The notes under the pieces: model-generated
Seen by the model: only the letters and a program-made list of their open reading frames with translations
Told to the model about the DNA's origin: nothing
Database searches by the model: none
Part shown: in pieces, positions 7,788-16,160 of the stretch
How positions within the stretch are numbered: the stretch's first letter is position 1
How the letters are laid out: each line of letters begins with the position of its first letter
Made by a program: the position numbers and the translations under genes
Assembly (NCBI GenBank): GCA_024280215.1
Contig: JAJRQO010000015.1
Coordinates: 1-64,000 of the forward strand
DNA: 64,000 bases
Direction: 5' to 3'
Source: Candidatus Zixiibacteriota bacterium
GTDB taxonomy: Bacteria; Zixibacteria; MSB-5A5; GN15; FEB-12

Positions 7788-8843
7788 ATGAAGAAAATTA
7801 ACTTACTCGGATATTCTCTCTCAGATTTAGAACAACTCATGCTCGACATGGGCGAAAAGAAATTTCGAGGCGGACAGCTTTTTAAATGGCTCTACAGAGA
7901 CCATCAGACCGAATTTGAGCTTATGACCGATTTTAGCAAGGAATTACGTCAAAAGCTCGATGAAAAATTTGAATTTAAATCAATGCAACTTCTGCATTCG
8001 CAAACATCAGAAGATGGCACAATCAAGTTTCTGTTTAATCTTGATGATAATTTACCGGTCGAAACTGTATTAATCCCCGATTTTGGTTCAGAACGGAAAA
8101 CGGTCTGTATTTCGTCGCAGGTTGGCTGTGCGGTCAATTGTGGCTTTTGTGCTACAGGGAAGATGGGTTTCTCACGAGATTTGACGGCTGGCGAGATTAT
8201 CGGACAGCTTGTGTATCTTCGCGAAGAATTTGGGCTGGATGCTTTTTCCAATGTCGTTATGATGGGTATGGGTGAGCCTCTTGCTAATTTTGACAATGTC
8301 GTCAAAGCGGTCGAACTGATGCTTGCTCCGACAGGGATGATGCTTAGTCGCAAAAAAGTGACTATCTCAACCTCGGGGAATTCGCCAAAAATCAAGAAAT
8401 TAGCCGATACTGGGCTCGATATCTGTCTGGCGATTTCGCTCCATGCAGCGACTCAAGAGAAGCGTGTCAAGATTATGCCGATAGCCGAGACATTTGGAAT
8501 TGAAAAATTAATGCAAGCAATTCGATATTATTCAGAAAAAAGTCGAACTCAAGTGATGTTTGAGTATATAATATTTGATAACTTTAATGACAAGATGGAA
8601 GATGTTCATGCATTGGCAAAATTAGTGCGAGGACTTCCATGTAAAATAAATTTGTTGGCGTACAACCCTGTAGAAGGACTTGATTTTAAACGTCCGTCTG
8701 AAGAAAAGATGAACTGGTTCGGTGGGCAACTTTCCCCACGGGTGCCAGTTGTGACGGTTCGCAAAAGCAGAGGTCGTGATATTGATGCTGCCTGTGGACA
8801 ACTTGCCGCAAAACAACAATTAGGGAGAAAATTAGATGTATAA
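7788..8843 (+). CDS. rlmN: 23S rRNA (A2503-C2)/tRNA A37 methyltransferase RlmN
   Basis: A 351-residue radical-SAM methyltransferase that makes 2-methyladenosine in 23S rRNA and some tRNAs. The radical-SAM cluster motif is CAVNCGFCATG (C-x3-C-x2-C), followed by the family blocks SNVVMMGMGEPLANFDNV and ISTSGNSPKI. The C-terminal part contains CKINLLAYNPVEG, and VTVRKSRGRDIDAACGQL carries the conserved late cysteine that is methylated during catalysis. ATG at 7788 is preferred over an upstream TTG at 7752 because the family starts at about MKKINLLGYS. Its 3' end overlaps the next gene by eight bases. Confidence 0.95.
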   Translation: MKKINLLGYSLSDLEQLMLDMGEKKFRGGQLFKWLYRDHQTEFELMTDFSKELRQKLDEKFEFKSMQLLHSQTSEDGTIKFLFNLDDNLPVETVLIPDFGSERKTVCISSQVGCAVNCGFCATGKMGFSRDLTAGEIIGQLVYLREEFGLDAFSNVVMMGMGEPLANFDNVVKAVELMLAPTGMMLSRKKVTISTSGNSPKIKKLADTGLDICLAISLHAATQEKRVKIMPIAETFGIEKLMQAIRYYSEKSRTQVMFEYIIFDNFNDKMEDVHALAKLVRGLPCKINLLAYNPVEGLDFKRPSEEKMNWFGGQLSPRVPVVTVRKSRGRDIDAACGQLAAKQQLGRKLDV

Positions 8844-10242
8844 ATTTGTAAAAGTTTTATTGATTCTCACAATGATTACAATTCCTTTTACTGTTTCAGC
8901 TGATGATGGTGATATTCACGTCGGTGAAGTTGATCTTTCTGGGTTAGGATGGGGAAACCAAACGGTAAATATTGACATTGAAAATAAAACCCAAAATGTC
9001 AAATTCATCGTCGCACGTACGCACCTATTGTTTGAGGGTCTCTATGCAAATCCAGAGTTTACTACAAAAAAAGTTTATATCCTTGAGCCAGAACAAAAAC
9101 TAATGATTGCTCCCGAGATATTTATCCCTGGTAATTATGGTACTGCCAATATTGAATTTAAGTTATATGATGTGGTTGATACGCTTGATGAGTTGATGCC
9201 ATGGACTAAGTTTTTTGAACAACCATTTATTGTTAAGTTTCATCCGACCGATGAAATTCTTCCTTATCTTCAGGAAAAAGTTACTTTTCCTCCAAGAGTC
9301 GATGTCCATCCTCTGTTTAATAATGAATTTATTCGAATCCTGATTACTCTTTTAGCTGAGGGTAAAAATCTTGAAGAAATTGCGAAAATGAACAAATGTA
9401 AAGTTTCATTTGTTGAAGAACAAGTTCATCTTTTAATCAAAAAAAAATATGTTGAGGTCGATGGTGATTCGTATAAAACTACTTTTCCGTATATTACCAG
9501 AAAAGAAGCAGAAGACGGTAAACGTATCGCTGATATAGCATCCGACAAATTAGCTGATTTAATAGCCAAAAATATTAAATCGTATCCTTCGGTTCTTGAA
9601 TCTATGATACAAGCGAAAATGATTCCGAATGATAAACATGATTTTTTATCGGGAGCAACGCTTCTCTTTAACCCAACACCTGTGGTTTCTGTTTTAGCCT
9701 TATGGTTTGAAATGGGCAAAAACTTTATTAGCCGTTCAGCACCATTGTTGATTTATAATGGAACCGATGTATGTAATGCTGAGATTTTACAATATATGTA
9801 TATGGTTGATGGTGGTCCGTTTGTAAACGGCTCTCAATTTTTTGGTCTATTTTATGGAGAAGATTCCTACTCATTGATGTTCTCAGAAGGTCCATTACAA
9901 ATTAATTGTAAAGAAGATTTTAATCTTTACAAAGTGAAACGAACTGGTGTTTGGAACTATGACGTAAAAAATCTTCCTGAGTTTTTTATTATTGATACCG
10001 CTGATGCCAGACCGTTGATTAACATGTTAACAATTGGAAGTAAAGTTATTTTGGAAGATGCTTATAATGCTTTGAAGAAAAACAGTTACAAGCATGGTCA
10101 AGATAATGTCTATATCGGTCATCGTTACTGGATGTGGAATTTGATAGCGACCCTTACGTTAGAAAAACTTTATGCAAATGGCACTCTTGAAAAATCTGAT
10201 AAAGAAGAAGTTTTCTACCGTTTTGATAAGGTAAAAGGGTAA
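8836..10242 (+). CDS. Unknown secreted protein with a helix-turn-helix-like middle
   Basis: I do not recognise this 468-residue protein. It starts with a clear signal peptide (residues 1-22, ending VSADD). The next ~130 residues look like a beta-rich domain (NQTVNIDIENKTQNVKFIVART). A segment near residues 160-205 (FIRILITLLAEGKNLEEIAKMNKCK...VEEQVHLLIKKKYVEVDGD) reads like a winged helix, which is unusual in an exported protein. The remaining 250 residues are mixed alpha/beta with no known motif. The start overlaps the end of rlmN by eight bases, and a small lipoprotein follows six bases after the stop. Confidence 0.65.
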   Translation: MYKFVKVLLILTMITIPFTVSADDGDIHVGEVDLSGLGWGNQTVNIDIENKTQNVKFIVARTHLLFEGLYANPEFTTKKVYILEPEQKLMIAPEIFIPGNYGTANIEFKLYDVVDTLDELMPWTKFFEQPFIVKFHPTDEILPYLQEKVTFPPRVDVHPLFNNEFIRILITLLAEGKNLEEIAKMNKCKVSFVEEQVHLLIKKKYVEVDGDSYKTTFPYITRKEAEDGKRIADIASDKLADLIAKNIKSYPSVLESMIQAKMIPNDKHDFLSGATLLFNPTPVVSVLALWFEMGKNFISRSAPLLIYNGTDVCNAEILQYMYMVDGGPFVNGSQFFGLFYGEDSYSLMFSEGPLQINCKEDFNLYKVKRTGVWNYDVKNLPEFFIIDTADARPLINMLTIGSKVILEDAYNALKKNSYKHGQDNVYIGHRYWMWNLIATLTLEKLYANGTLEKSDKEEVFYRFDKVKG

Positions 10243-10247
10243 TAAGT

Positions 10248-10667
10248 ATGAGACGGTTCTTTCTACTTTTAACTTTTATTTTAGCTATTGGGTGTGGAAC
10301 TGAAAAGGTAAGTCGGAACCATTTTCCTATTATTAAAGCAAACTTGTATAAACTACAAGTCGCAGTTAAAGAGAAAAATTTAGCTCAGATAGATTCTTTG
10401 TTGTCTGTTAAAATCTTAGATAAGAAACAAAGTTCTGACTCACTGATTAAGTTTGTCTATGGTGTTGATGGGAGTTTTCAATTCAGACAATTTGGTAATG
10501 CCGAAATTATTCATTCAAATAACCAAGCTCGTATTGATTGTTATGTTATGGATTCTACTGGTTCAACAGAGCGACCTATGGTCTTTTTCCTAACGGTAGA
10601 ACATGAAATGTGGTTGTTTTCAGCATTTGATGAAAAGAAAGAATCTGATAGTTTACGATTTGAATAG
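10248..10667 (+). CDS. Unknown small lipoprotein
   Basis: A 139-residue protein with a lipoprotein signal (hydrophobic residues 5-15, then LAIGC with the acylated cysteine at residue 16). The mature part is a compact alpha/beta domain of ~120 residues that resembles nuclear-transport-factor-2-like or DUF4440-style folds in general layout (long helix, then strands). That fold guess is weak. It follows the secreted protein at 8836 by five bases, so they probably form a unit, and a terminator follows. Confidence 0.6.
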   Translation: MRRFFLLLTFILAIGCGTEKVSRNHFPIIKANLYKLQVAVKEKNLAQIDSLLSVKILDKKQSSDSLIKFVYGVDGSFQFRQFGNAEIIHSNNQARIDCYVMDSTGSTERPMVFFLTVEHEMWLFSAFDEKKESDSLRFE

Positions 10668-10683
10668 TAAAATTTAAGTCACA

Positions 10684-10713
10684 AAAAAACCCGCCTATAA
10701 GCGGGTTTTTTTT
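10684..10713. terminator. Bidirectional terminator
   Basis: AAAAACCCGC/GCGGGTTTTT with a six-base loop and T-tracts on both strands. It lies between the lipoprotein gene and the convergent protease gene and can serve both. Confidence 0.9.
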
Positions 10714-10729
10714 ATCTAAAGTTGAAATC

Positions 10730-12538
10730 TTATAGTTCGGCTTTTTTCATACCTTTTGAAAGCATTGTTGAATATTCTGATGGGGATTGTATTAGCTCAA
10801 CTGCTCGTTGAACAGTTTTATCCGTTGGGAGAATGATGTTTTCATAGACGCCACGTTCACCAGCGATAGATGAAACAATCTCACGCTTGATAGTACGTTT
10901 GATATAGACTAATGATTCGTTGAAGTCATCTTCTTTTTCTGAGTCAATCAAACCATGCATATTTTTAATTGAAGATTCAAAAGCATCTTTACTTCCATCT
11001 TCTTCAACTTCACCTTCAAATTTTTCTAAAGCAACTTGTAAAGCTGTTTTGTAATCAAAATCTTTCGACTTGATAAAATCTCTAAATTGTTCGACGATTT
11101 CATCACTGATTTCGATTGTCGGTTTTACATTTGGATGATCGGCAACATATTGAATAGCAAAATCGAAGAATAAAGAGTTGCGAGTTAAGTTGATTTCAAT
11201 CGGTTTCCATAATTCTCTATCGACTTCAACATCTGGAATAATACCACCACCACCATAAACAATCCGTCCACCGTTGGTGTAGAAAATTGGCTCGTCAGAA
11301 ATTTTCAACGAGTCTTTATCTTCTTTAGCTTCCATAGCAGCAGCATGTGATGCAGCGTTGTTTTTGCCTTGTTTGTCAGCTTTTTGAATACATCTGCCAG
11401 ATGGTACATAATATTTAGCAGTAGTTAGTTTAAGATGATAGTCATTATCATTATCAATATTTATCAGTCTTTGTACTAATCCTTTGCCATACGTATTGGC
11501 ACCAAGAATCAAGCCACGATCCCAATCCTGAATTGCTCCAGAAACAATTTCAGATGCCGAGGCTGTGCCTTCGTCGACTAAAATAATCAATGGTTTGGTT
11601 GGGTAAATTGGAGGTCTTGAGGAATAGTAATGAGTTTCGTTTTTAACAAATTGACCTTTTGTATAGACTACTTCAGATGCTTCAGGGATAAAAAGTTCTG
11701 ATGTCTCAACAGCTTGGTCTAAAAGTCCACCACCGTTTGAACGAAGGTCAAAAATGAGTCCATCGATATCTTGTTTATTTAAAGCGTTTATAGCATCACG
11801 AAGTTCATGAGATGTTTCTTTGGCGAATCGTGAAAGACGGACATAACCAATATTAGTGTTTGGTACAATACCAGAATAATTTACAGATTTTAAAGCGATA
11901 ACCGCACGCTCAACTTCAAACTCTAACATATCGTCAATTCCAGCTCGCTTAATCGTAAGCATAACAGATGTACCAGCTTTACCACGCATAAGCTTGGATG
12001 CGTCAGATGTCGACATACCGTCAGTTGGTTTGTCATTTATTTTCCAAATTGAATCACCAGCACGGAGACCTTTACGGTCAGCAGGAGTACCTTCAATAGG
12101 GGCTACGATGACAATATGATTGTCACGAGCATCAATTTGCATTCCGAGTCCTTGATATTTTCCATCAGTGGATTCCATCAAAGAGTTATAAGCGACTGGT
12201 TCCATTAAGACTGAATAGCGATCTAAGCTCGAAAGCATTCCCTTAATACCAGCTTTGATAATTTTTTCGGTATCAACCTCTTCCATATAGTTTTCACGAA
12301 TGTTGTAGGCTGTTTGTGTTAATTTTCGAATATCACGTAAAAATGAATCACGAGTGTTTTTCTTTTTTACGACCTTTTTTTCAGTGCCAGGTTCGGATAC
12401 ATTCATATGAACAGTATCAGCCCATAGTACTTCAGAGCCTGTGCTTGCTGTTTCGACTGCTTCACCTGTTCCGACAACCCAAATAAGAGCGATGGCAAAG
12501 ACCGTTAAACCAAATAGTTGAACTGAAAATCGAATCAT
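10730..12538 (-). CDS. C-terminal processing protease (S41 family)
   Basis: A 602-residue periplasmic serine protease of the CtpA/Prc family, which trims the C-termini of envelope proteins. A hydrophobic export segment covers residues 4-24. The PDZ domain is near 125-205 (GLGMQIDARDNHIVIVAPIEGTPA). The S41 core follows, with GLIFDLRSNGGG at 260-271, catalytic S327 in GTASASE and K352 in TYGKG, 25 residues apart as expected for the Ser-Lys dyad. About 180 residues follow the core, longer than in short CtpA enzymes and closer to the Bacteroidetes/Prc style. It stands alone, convergent with the lipoprotein gene. Confidence 0.92.
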   Translation of the reverse strand: MIRFSVQLFGLTVFAIALIWVVGTGEAVETASTGSEVLWADTVHMNVSEPGTEKKVVKKKNTRDSFLRDIRKLTQTAYNIRENYMEEVDTEKIIKAGIKGMLSSLDRYSVLMEPVAYNSLMESTDGKYQGLGMQIDARDNHIVIVAPIEGTPADRKGLRAGDSIWKINDKPTDGMSTSDASKLMRGKAGTSVMLTIKRAGIDDMLEFEVERAVIALKSVNYSGIVPNTNIGYVRLSRFAKETSHELRDAINALNKQDIDGLIFDLRSNGGGLLDQAVETSELFIPEASEVVYTKGQFVKNETHYYSSRPPIYPTKPLIILVDEGTASASEIVSGAIQDWDRGLILGANTYGKGLVQRLINIDNDNDYHLKLTTAKYYVPSGRCIQKADKQGKNNAASHAAAMEAKEDKDSLKISDEPIFYTNGGRIVYGGGGIIPDVEVDRELWKPIEINLTRNSLFFDFAIQYVADHPNVKPTIEISDEIVEQFRDFIKSKDFDYKTALQVALEKFEGEVEEDGSKDAFESSIKNMHGLIDSEKEDDFNESLVYIKRTIKREIVSSIAGERGVYENIILPTDKTVQRAVELIQSPSEYSTMLSKGMKKAEL

Positions 12539-12854
12539 ATATTATCTCCTAATGAAGGATATTATTTTACAATTTTAGAAAGTCTTTATAAGAGACTTAA
12601 TTTATACATATTATACGCACTACTATATTGAACAGTTGCAAATTTGTTGCCCGAAACAACAAATGAACTAATCTGTTGTCAGAACATTACTTGCAAAAAA
12701 TTTCCTGAGCAATGTAACATCTGAGTGGGTTTTCACGTTTAACAAATATGAAAACCTGTGCATCTTGTTGTAATGTATCGGTTTTTTTTATAAGAATAAA
12801 GAAGAATTTAAAAAATTTGTTCACATTTTATACAGAGAAAAGTATATTATAGCT
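12539..12854. promoter_or_regulatory. Divergent intergenic region with two hairpins
   Basis: This gap separates the divergent protease gene and the S26-like gene, so it must hold promoters for both. Two perfect inverted repeats are visible: ATTTGTTG/CAACAAAT (12642-12664, seven-base loop) and GGTTTTCA/TGAAAACC (12728-12756). They could be binding sites or leader structures of the protease mRNA. I could not assign -10/-35 boxes with confidence. Confidence 0.35.
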
Positions 12855-13634
12855 ATGCGAATTGAAAAATCTAAATTTGTCTCACTGATTTTAAACTTAT
12901 TTATGCCTGGCTTGGGGCATTTCTTTTGGAAAGAATACATCTTTGGGTTGTTTGTCTTTCTGATTGTTTTAATCGGTGTCATCCTCTTTTTTGTCTCATT
13001 TTTTATAGAACTATCGACTGGTTTGATTGTTGGCTTATTAGCCCTCCCAGTTATTTTCTACTTTTTTACATTTGTCGATTTACTGAAAACAATTAAAGAG
13101 AAAACTAAAACAACCCATCGTACTCGAAATACAACATTTATATTTATTGTAGCAGGCTCAGCTTTTCAAATTTTTGCTCCGATTACACCTACCAATTTTA
13201 TAATACGCAATTTCCCTGAATATTTTATCGTTGAGCAAAATAATTTGAGTCCATTGTATCGTCAGGGGGATATTTTAAAAGCTGACAGACTGGCTTACAT
13301 CGTTGATATTTTCTTTTTGGAAAAACCACTTTTGACAGATTTACCAAGTAGGTATGAAATTATTAGGTTTCATAATGCCAATGACTACAAACAAGTCGGC
13401 ATTGTCATTGGATTACCAAAAGAAGAAATTGAAATGGTAAATGGTATTTTGCTTGTTGATGGGAATCCAGATTTAAATCTTCCACCTGGAAATTTATCAT
13501 TTATTGGTGATTTAGAGTGGACACGGGTTGATGATTATTCTATTTTAGTGGCTACATTAAAATTAGGTACGATTGACAATGTCTACGAAATTGATTTTTC
13601 GGACATCATTGGGAAAGTAGAAAAAGTTTTTTGA
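12855..13634 (+). CDS. Membrane protein with a degenerate signal-peptidase (S26) domain
   Basis: A 259-residue protein. The N-terminal ~105 residues form about four transmembrane helices (LNLFMPGLGHFFWKEYIFGLF start, like small TM2-type proteins). The rest aligns by eye with signal peptidase I. LSPLYRQGD (S132) matches the SMxPTL...GD motif, VIGLPKEEIEMVNGILLVDG (184-203) matches the VGLPGDxI box, and PPGNLSFIGDLEW matches the VPxGxxFVMGDN box. At the position of the catalytic lysine (the K of KRxVGLPGD) there is glycine 182, so it is probably not an active peptidase unless K179 substitutes. The next gene starts inside its stop codon, so the two are coupled. Confidence 0.6.
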   Translation: MRIEKSKFVSLILNLFMPGLGHFFWKEYIFGLFVFLIVLIGVILFFVSFFIELSTGLIVGLLALPVIFYFFTFVDLLKTIKEKTKTTHRTRNTTFIFIVAGSAFQIFAPITPTNFIIRNFPEYFIVEQNNLSPLYRQGDILKADRLAYIVDIFFLEKPLLTDLPSRYEIIRFHNANDYKQVGIVIGLPKEEIEMVNGILLVDGNPDLNLPPGNLSFIGDLEWTRVDDYSILVATLKLGTIDNVYEIDFSDIIGKVEKVF

Positions 13635-14281
13635 AAAATTTACAAACTATAATCTTTGATTTAGACGGTACTCTCATTGATTCATCTGATGGAGTAGTGG
13701 AGGCAGTAAATTATTCACTGGAAAAAATGGGAGAACCTTTGCAATCGCCTGATAAAATTAAACCATTTATTGGATTTCCATTATCGGTGATGTACCCGTA
13801 TTTTTCAGATAAACCTCTACAAGAGCTTTATGCACATTTTCAGACAAAAGCTGCCGAGACTGTCGTCGCATCGACGGTTGTTTTACCTGGAGTAGAGGAT
13901 GTTTTAGCACAATTAAAAGATTCAGGTTATACGATGACAATTGCCTCGACAAAAATTAGAAAACATATCACAGGTGTTATTGATAAGTTTGGTTGGGATA
14001 AATATTTCGACGCTTATAGTGGTGGCGATGAGGTCAAGCGTGTCAAACCTGCCCCTGACATATTTTCTCTGACTATGGATAAAGTTAATGTCGACAATTC
14101 AACAAGCATAGTTGTAGGTGACACTATCAACGACGTCTACGCTGCTCAGGCAATTGAACTGACTGTGATTGCGGTACATTCTCCCTATGGAGATAAAGAA
14201 GAACTAATCCAAAGTAAGCCAAATTATATTCTTGATTCGATAGAAGAGTTGGTGCCACTTTTAAAAGGCAAAACAGATTGA
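13631..14281 (+). CDS. HAD-family phosphatase, phosphoglycolate-phosphatase-like
   Basis: A 216-residue hydrolase of the haloacid dehalogenase superfamily. Motif I is FDLDGTLIDS (nucleophile D10, acid D12), motif II is the TIASTK block, the motif III lysine lies in RVKPAPDIF, and motif IV is VVGDTINDVYAA. The helical cap between motifs I and II (about residues 18-85) gives the subclass I fold of phosphoglycolate phosphatase and beta-phosphoglucomutase. The substrate cannot be told from sequence. The start is TTG, overlapping the upstream stop by four bases. Confidence 0.82.
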   Translation: MKNLQTIIFDLDGTLIDSSDGVVEAVNYSLEKMGEPLQSPDKIKPFIGFPLSVMYPYFSDKPLQELYAHFQTKAAETVVASTVVLPGVEDVLAQLKDSGYTMTIASTKIRKHITGVIDKFGWDKYFDAYSGGDEVKRVKPAPDIFSLTMDKVNVDNSTSIVVGDTINDVYAAQAIELTVIAVHSPYGDKEELIQSKPNYILDSIEELVPLLKGKTD

Positions 14282-14332
14282 TTAAAAATAAAACAGAATT
14301 TAGATGCAAAAAAAATTAAAAGGGAAAGACAG

Positions 14333-15433
14333 ATGGATCCACGCGTACAAAAACTTGCCAAAATCTTAATTCATTATTCATTAAAACTCAAAAAAGGACA
14401 GTTGTTTAAAATTCAAGGGCAAGCGGTTGCGATGCCATTGATGATTGCTGCCTATGAAGAAGCCCTCAAAGTTGGAGCTCATCCGTATATCGTGACTCAT
14501 CAACCTGAAGCTGAAGAGTTGTTTTTTAAATATGCCAATGACAGTCAGATGAAATACGTCTCTCCAATGACAAAACTTGAGATTAATAAAATGGACGCCC
14601 TCCTTTCCATTTGGGGGTCGCAAAATACAAAACATCTATCGGGTGTTGATTCTAAAAAACAAGCCAAAGTGCAGATGTATCGTAAGCCTATTATTTCAAA
14701 GCTTTTTAAACGTATCGGCGATAAGTCACTAAACTGGGTCGGTACACAATTTCCAACTCATGCTGATGCACAAGACGCTGAGATGTCACTTGCCGATTAT
14801 GAAAATTTTGTCTATGGTGCTGGGCATCTTGATGATAAAGACCCTGTCAAACATTGGTTGAAAGTTGCCAAAGAACAAGACCGTCTGATTAAAATTATGA
14901 ATAAATTTAAAAATATCCATATCCAATCACCGAACGCTGATTTGAAAATGTCTGTAAAAGGCCGGAAATGGATAAACTGTGCGGGAACTGAAAACTTCCC
15001 TGATGGTGAAATTTTTACCGGACCGATTGAAGATTCAGCTGAAGGGTGGATTCGTTATTCCTATCCTGCTGTCTATGGAGGACGTGAGGTAGAGGGTGTC
15101 TGTTTGGAATTCAAAAAAGGAAAAGTTGTCAAAGAGTCGGCGACCAAAAATAAGAAGTTTTTAACCGATATGCTTAATATGGATAAAGGTGCACGGTTTG
15201 TTGGTGAATTTGCCATTGGCACAAACTACGACATTCAGCAGTTTTCAAAAAACATATTGTTTGATGAAAAAATTGGTGGTACGTGTCATCTTGCCGTGGG
15301 AGCATCTATTCCTGAATCAGGTGGTGTTAATAAAAGCTCACTGCATTGGGACATGGTTTGTGACTTGAAAAAAGATTCAACGATTACTGCCGATGGAAAA
15401 ATCATCTACAAAAACGGTAAGTTCAAGATATAG
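14333..15433 (+). CDS. Aminopeptidase, M29 family (AmpS/PepS type)
   Basis: A 366-residue metallo-aminopeptidase of the M29 (thermophilic AmpS/PepS) family, which releases N-terminal residues from peptides using a two-metal centre. The match rests on overall similarity: MDPRVQKLAKILIHYSL start, GEFAIGTN block with the ligand E near 287, HLAVGASIPESGG, and the C-terminal SLHWDMVCDL with the H and D ligands. The usual length is 370-410, so this is complete. AAGGGAAAG before the ATG supports the start. A terminator follows at 15533. Confidence 0.88.
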   Translation: MDPRVQKLAKILIHYSLKLKKGQLFKIQGQAVAMPLMIAAYEEALKVGAHPYIVTHQPEAEELFFKYANDSQMKYVSPMTKLEINKMDALLSIWGSQNTKHLSGVDSKKQAKVQMYRKPIISKLFKRIGDKSLNWVGTQFPTHADAQDAEMSLADYENFVYGAGHLDDKDPVKHWLKVAKEQDRLIKIMNKFKNIHIQSPNADLKMSVKGRKWINCAGTENFPDGEIFTGPIEDSAEGWIRYSYPAVYGGREVEGVCLEFKKGKVVKESATKNKKFLTDMLNMDKGARFVGEFAIGTNYDIQQFSKNILFDEKIGGTCHLAVGASIPESGGVNKSSLHWDMVCDLKKDSTITADGKIIYKNGKFKI

Positions 15434-15462
15434 GTTGGGTATGTCCGAATCGTATTTGTAGC

Positions 15463-15481
15463 GACAGGGCATTGCCCTGTC
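15463..15481. repeat. Dispersed palindromic repeat, copy 1
   Basis: GACAGGGCATTGCCCTGTC, a near-perfect 19-base palindrome. The same 19 bases occur at 42511, 56058 and 56363, always in intergenic DNA near gene ends. This copy is followed by a second palindrome at 15495. Confidence 0.85.
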
Positions 15482-15494
15482 TGAACCTTTCTTA

Positions 15495-15514
15495 GGAACA
15501 GGCATGCCTGTTCC
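15495..15514. repeat. Companion palindrome of the dispersed repeat
   Basis: GGAACAGGCATGCCTGTTCC is a perfect 20-base palindrome. A variant (GGAACAGGCAAGACAGTTCC) lies at the same place after repeat copy 3 (56082-56101), and both are followed by CTAC. The two palindromes therefore travel together as one composite element. Confidence 0.75.
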
Positions 15515-15532
15515 CTACATAAATAAAAGTAG

Positions 15533-15562
15533 GGCAGAACTCTTTAGTAGTTCTGCCTTTTT
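15533..15562 (+). terminator. Terminator of the aminopeptidase gene
   Basis: GGCAGAACT/AGTTCTGCC, a nine-bp perfect stem with a seven-base loop followed by TTTTT. Confidence 0.88.
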
Positions 15563-15678
15563 GTATCGTAATGACAGGGTTTTGGGTTCCGCTTTCGAAT
15601 GTGATTGACATGCGAAACTAAATCAATTAAACAAATAAGCGATAAAAAAGTCAATATCTTATACAGCTTTTATAGGAG

Positions 15679-15921
15679 GTGGAAAATGAAGCGATTTATT
15701 CTGTTAGCCAACTACCAATTGATTCAGTAGCAATTTTTTTATCAAATACAACTATAACTACATCATTCTATTCTGATAGTTTATGTGTTTTTGATTATGT
15801 TATTTTGGGTAGAGGAGTACAGGGTATAGTTTTTAAGAAAGATGGATATGATACTAAATTTTTGGATATAAATTTTAGTGACAATCCTACAGATATAAAA
15901 ATCGAATTAGAAAAACAATAA
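15679..15921 (+). pseudogene. Probable remnant of a secreted protein gene (PEGA-like end)
   Basis: A strong AGGAGG precedes the ATG at 15686, which reads MKRFILLA (start of a signal peptide) but meets a stop after 14 codons. Another frame is open from 15679 and encodes ~75 residues ending with VFKKDGYDTKFLDINF, which resembles the last strands of a PEGA or carboxypeptidase-regulatory-like domain. The two parts look like one gene joined out of frame by a deletion or frameshift. Alternatively the GTG frame at 15679 is a real 80-residue protein, but its ribosome-binding site would then be misplaced. Confidence 0.5.
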
Positions 15922-16085
15922 ATTTAAGATGTTGTAAAATCTTTTAAAGCAATTAAGTAAATAAGATAACTTCTTAGTAGTAGTTTTTGTACATAAACTA
16001 TCTTCTGGATTCCCAATCAAGTTGGGAATGACATTGTTGACGACCCTTCGACTCCGCTCAGGGTGACATTGTTTTACAAAAATAA
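15922..16085. repeat. Gap with two common short palindromic repeats
   Basis: At 16009-16029 ATTCCCAA/TTGGGAAT surround a five-base loop. At 16044-16068 there is CCCTTCGACTCCGCTCAGGG followed by TGACA. The second motif reappears twice, in opposite orientations, at 56229-56301. These look like non-coding dispersed repeats. Confidence 0.7.
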
Positions 16086-16114
16086 AGCGAACCCGAAAAG
16101 AGTTCGCCTTTTTT
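16086..16114. terminator. Bidirectional terminator
   Basis: GCGAAC/GTTCGC with a nine-base loop. TTTTTT follows on the plus strand and TTTATTTTT on the minus strand. It ends the secreted protease transcript on the minus strand and any transcript from the remnant at 15679. Confidence 0.78.
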
Positions 16115-16160
16115 AGTATTGAAGTCTGTCAAGCGAGGACGCATGACATCACATAATAAT

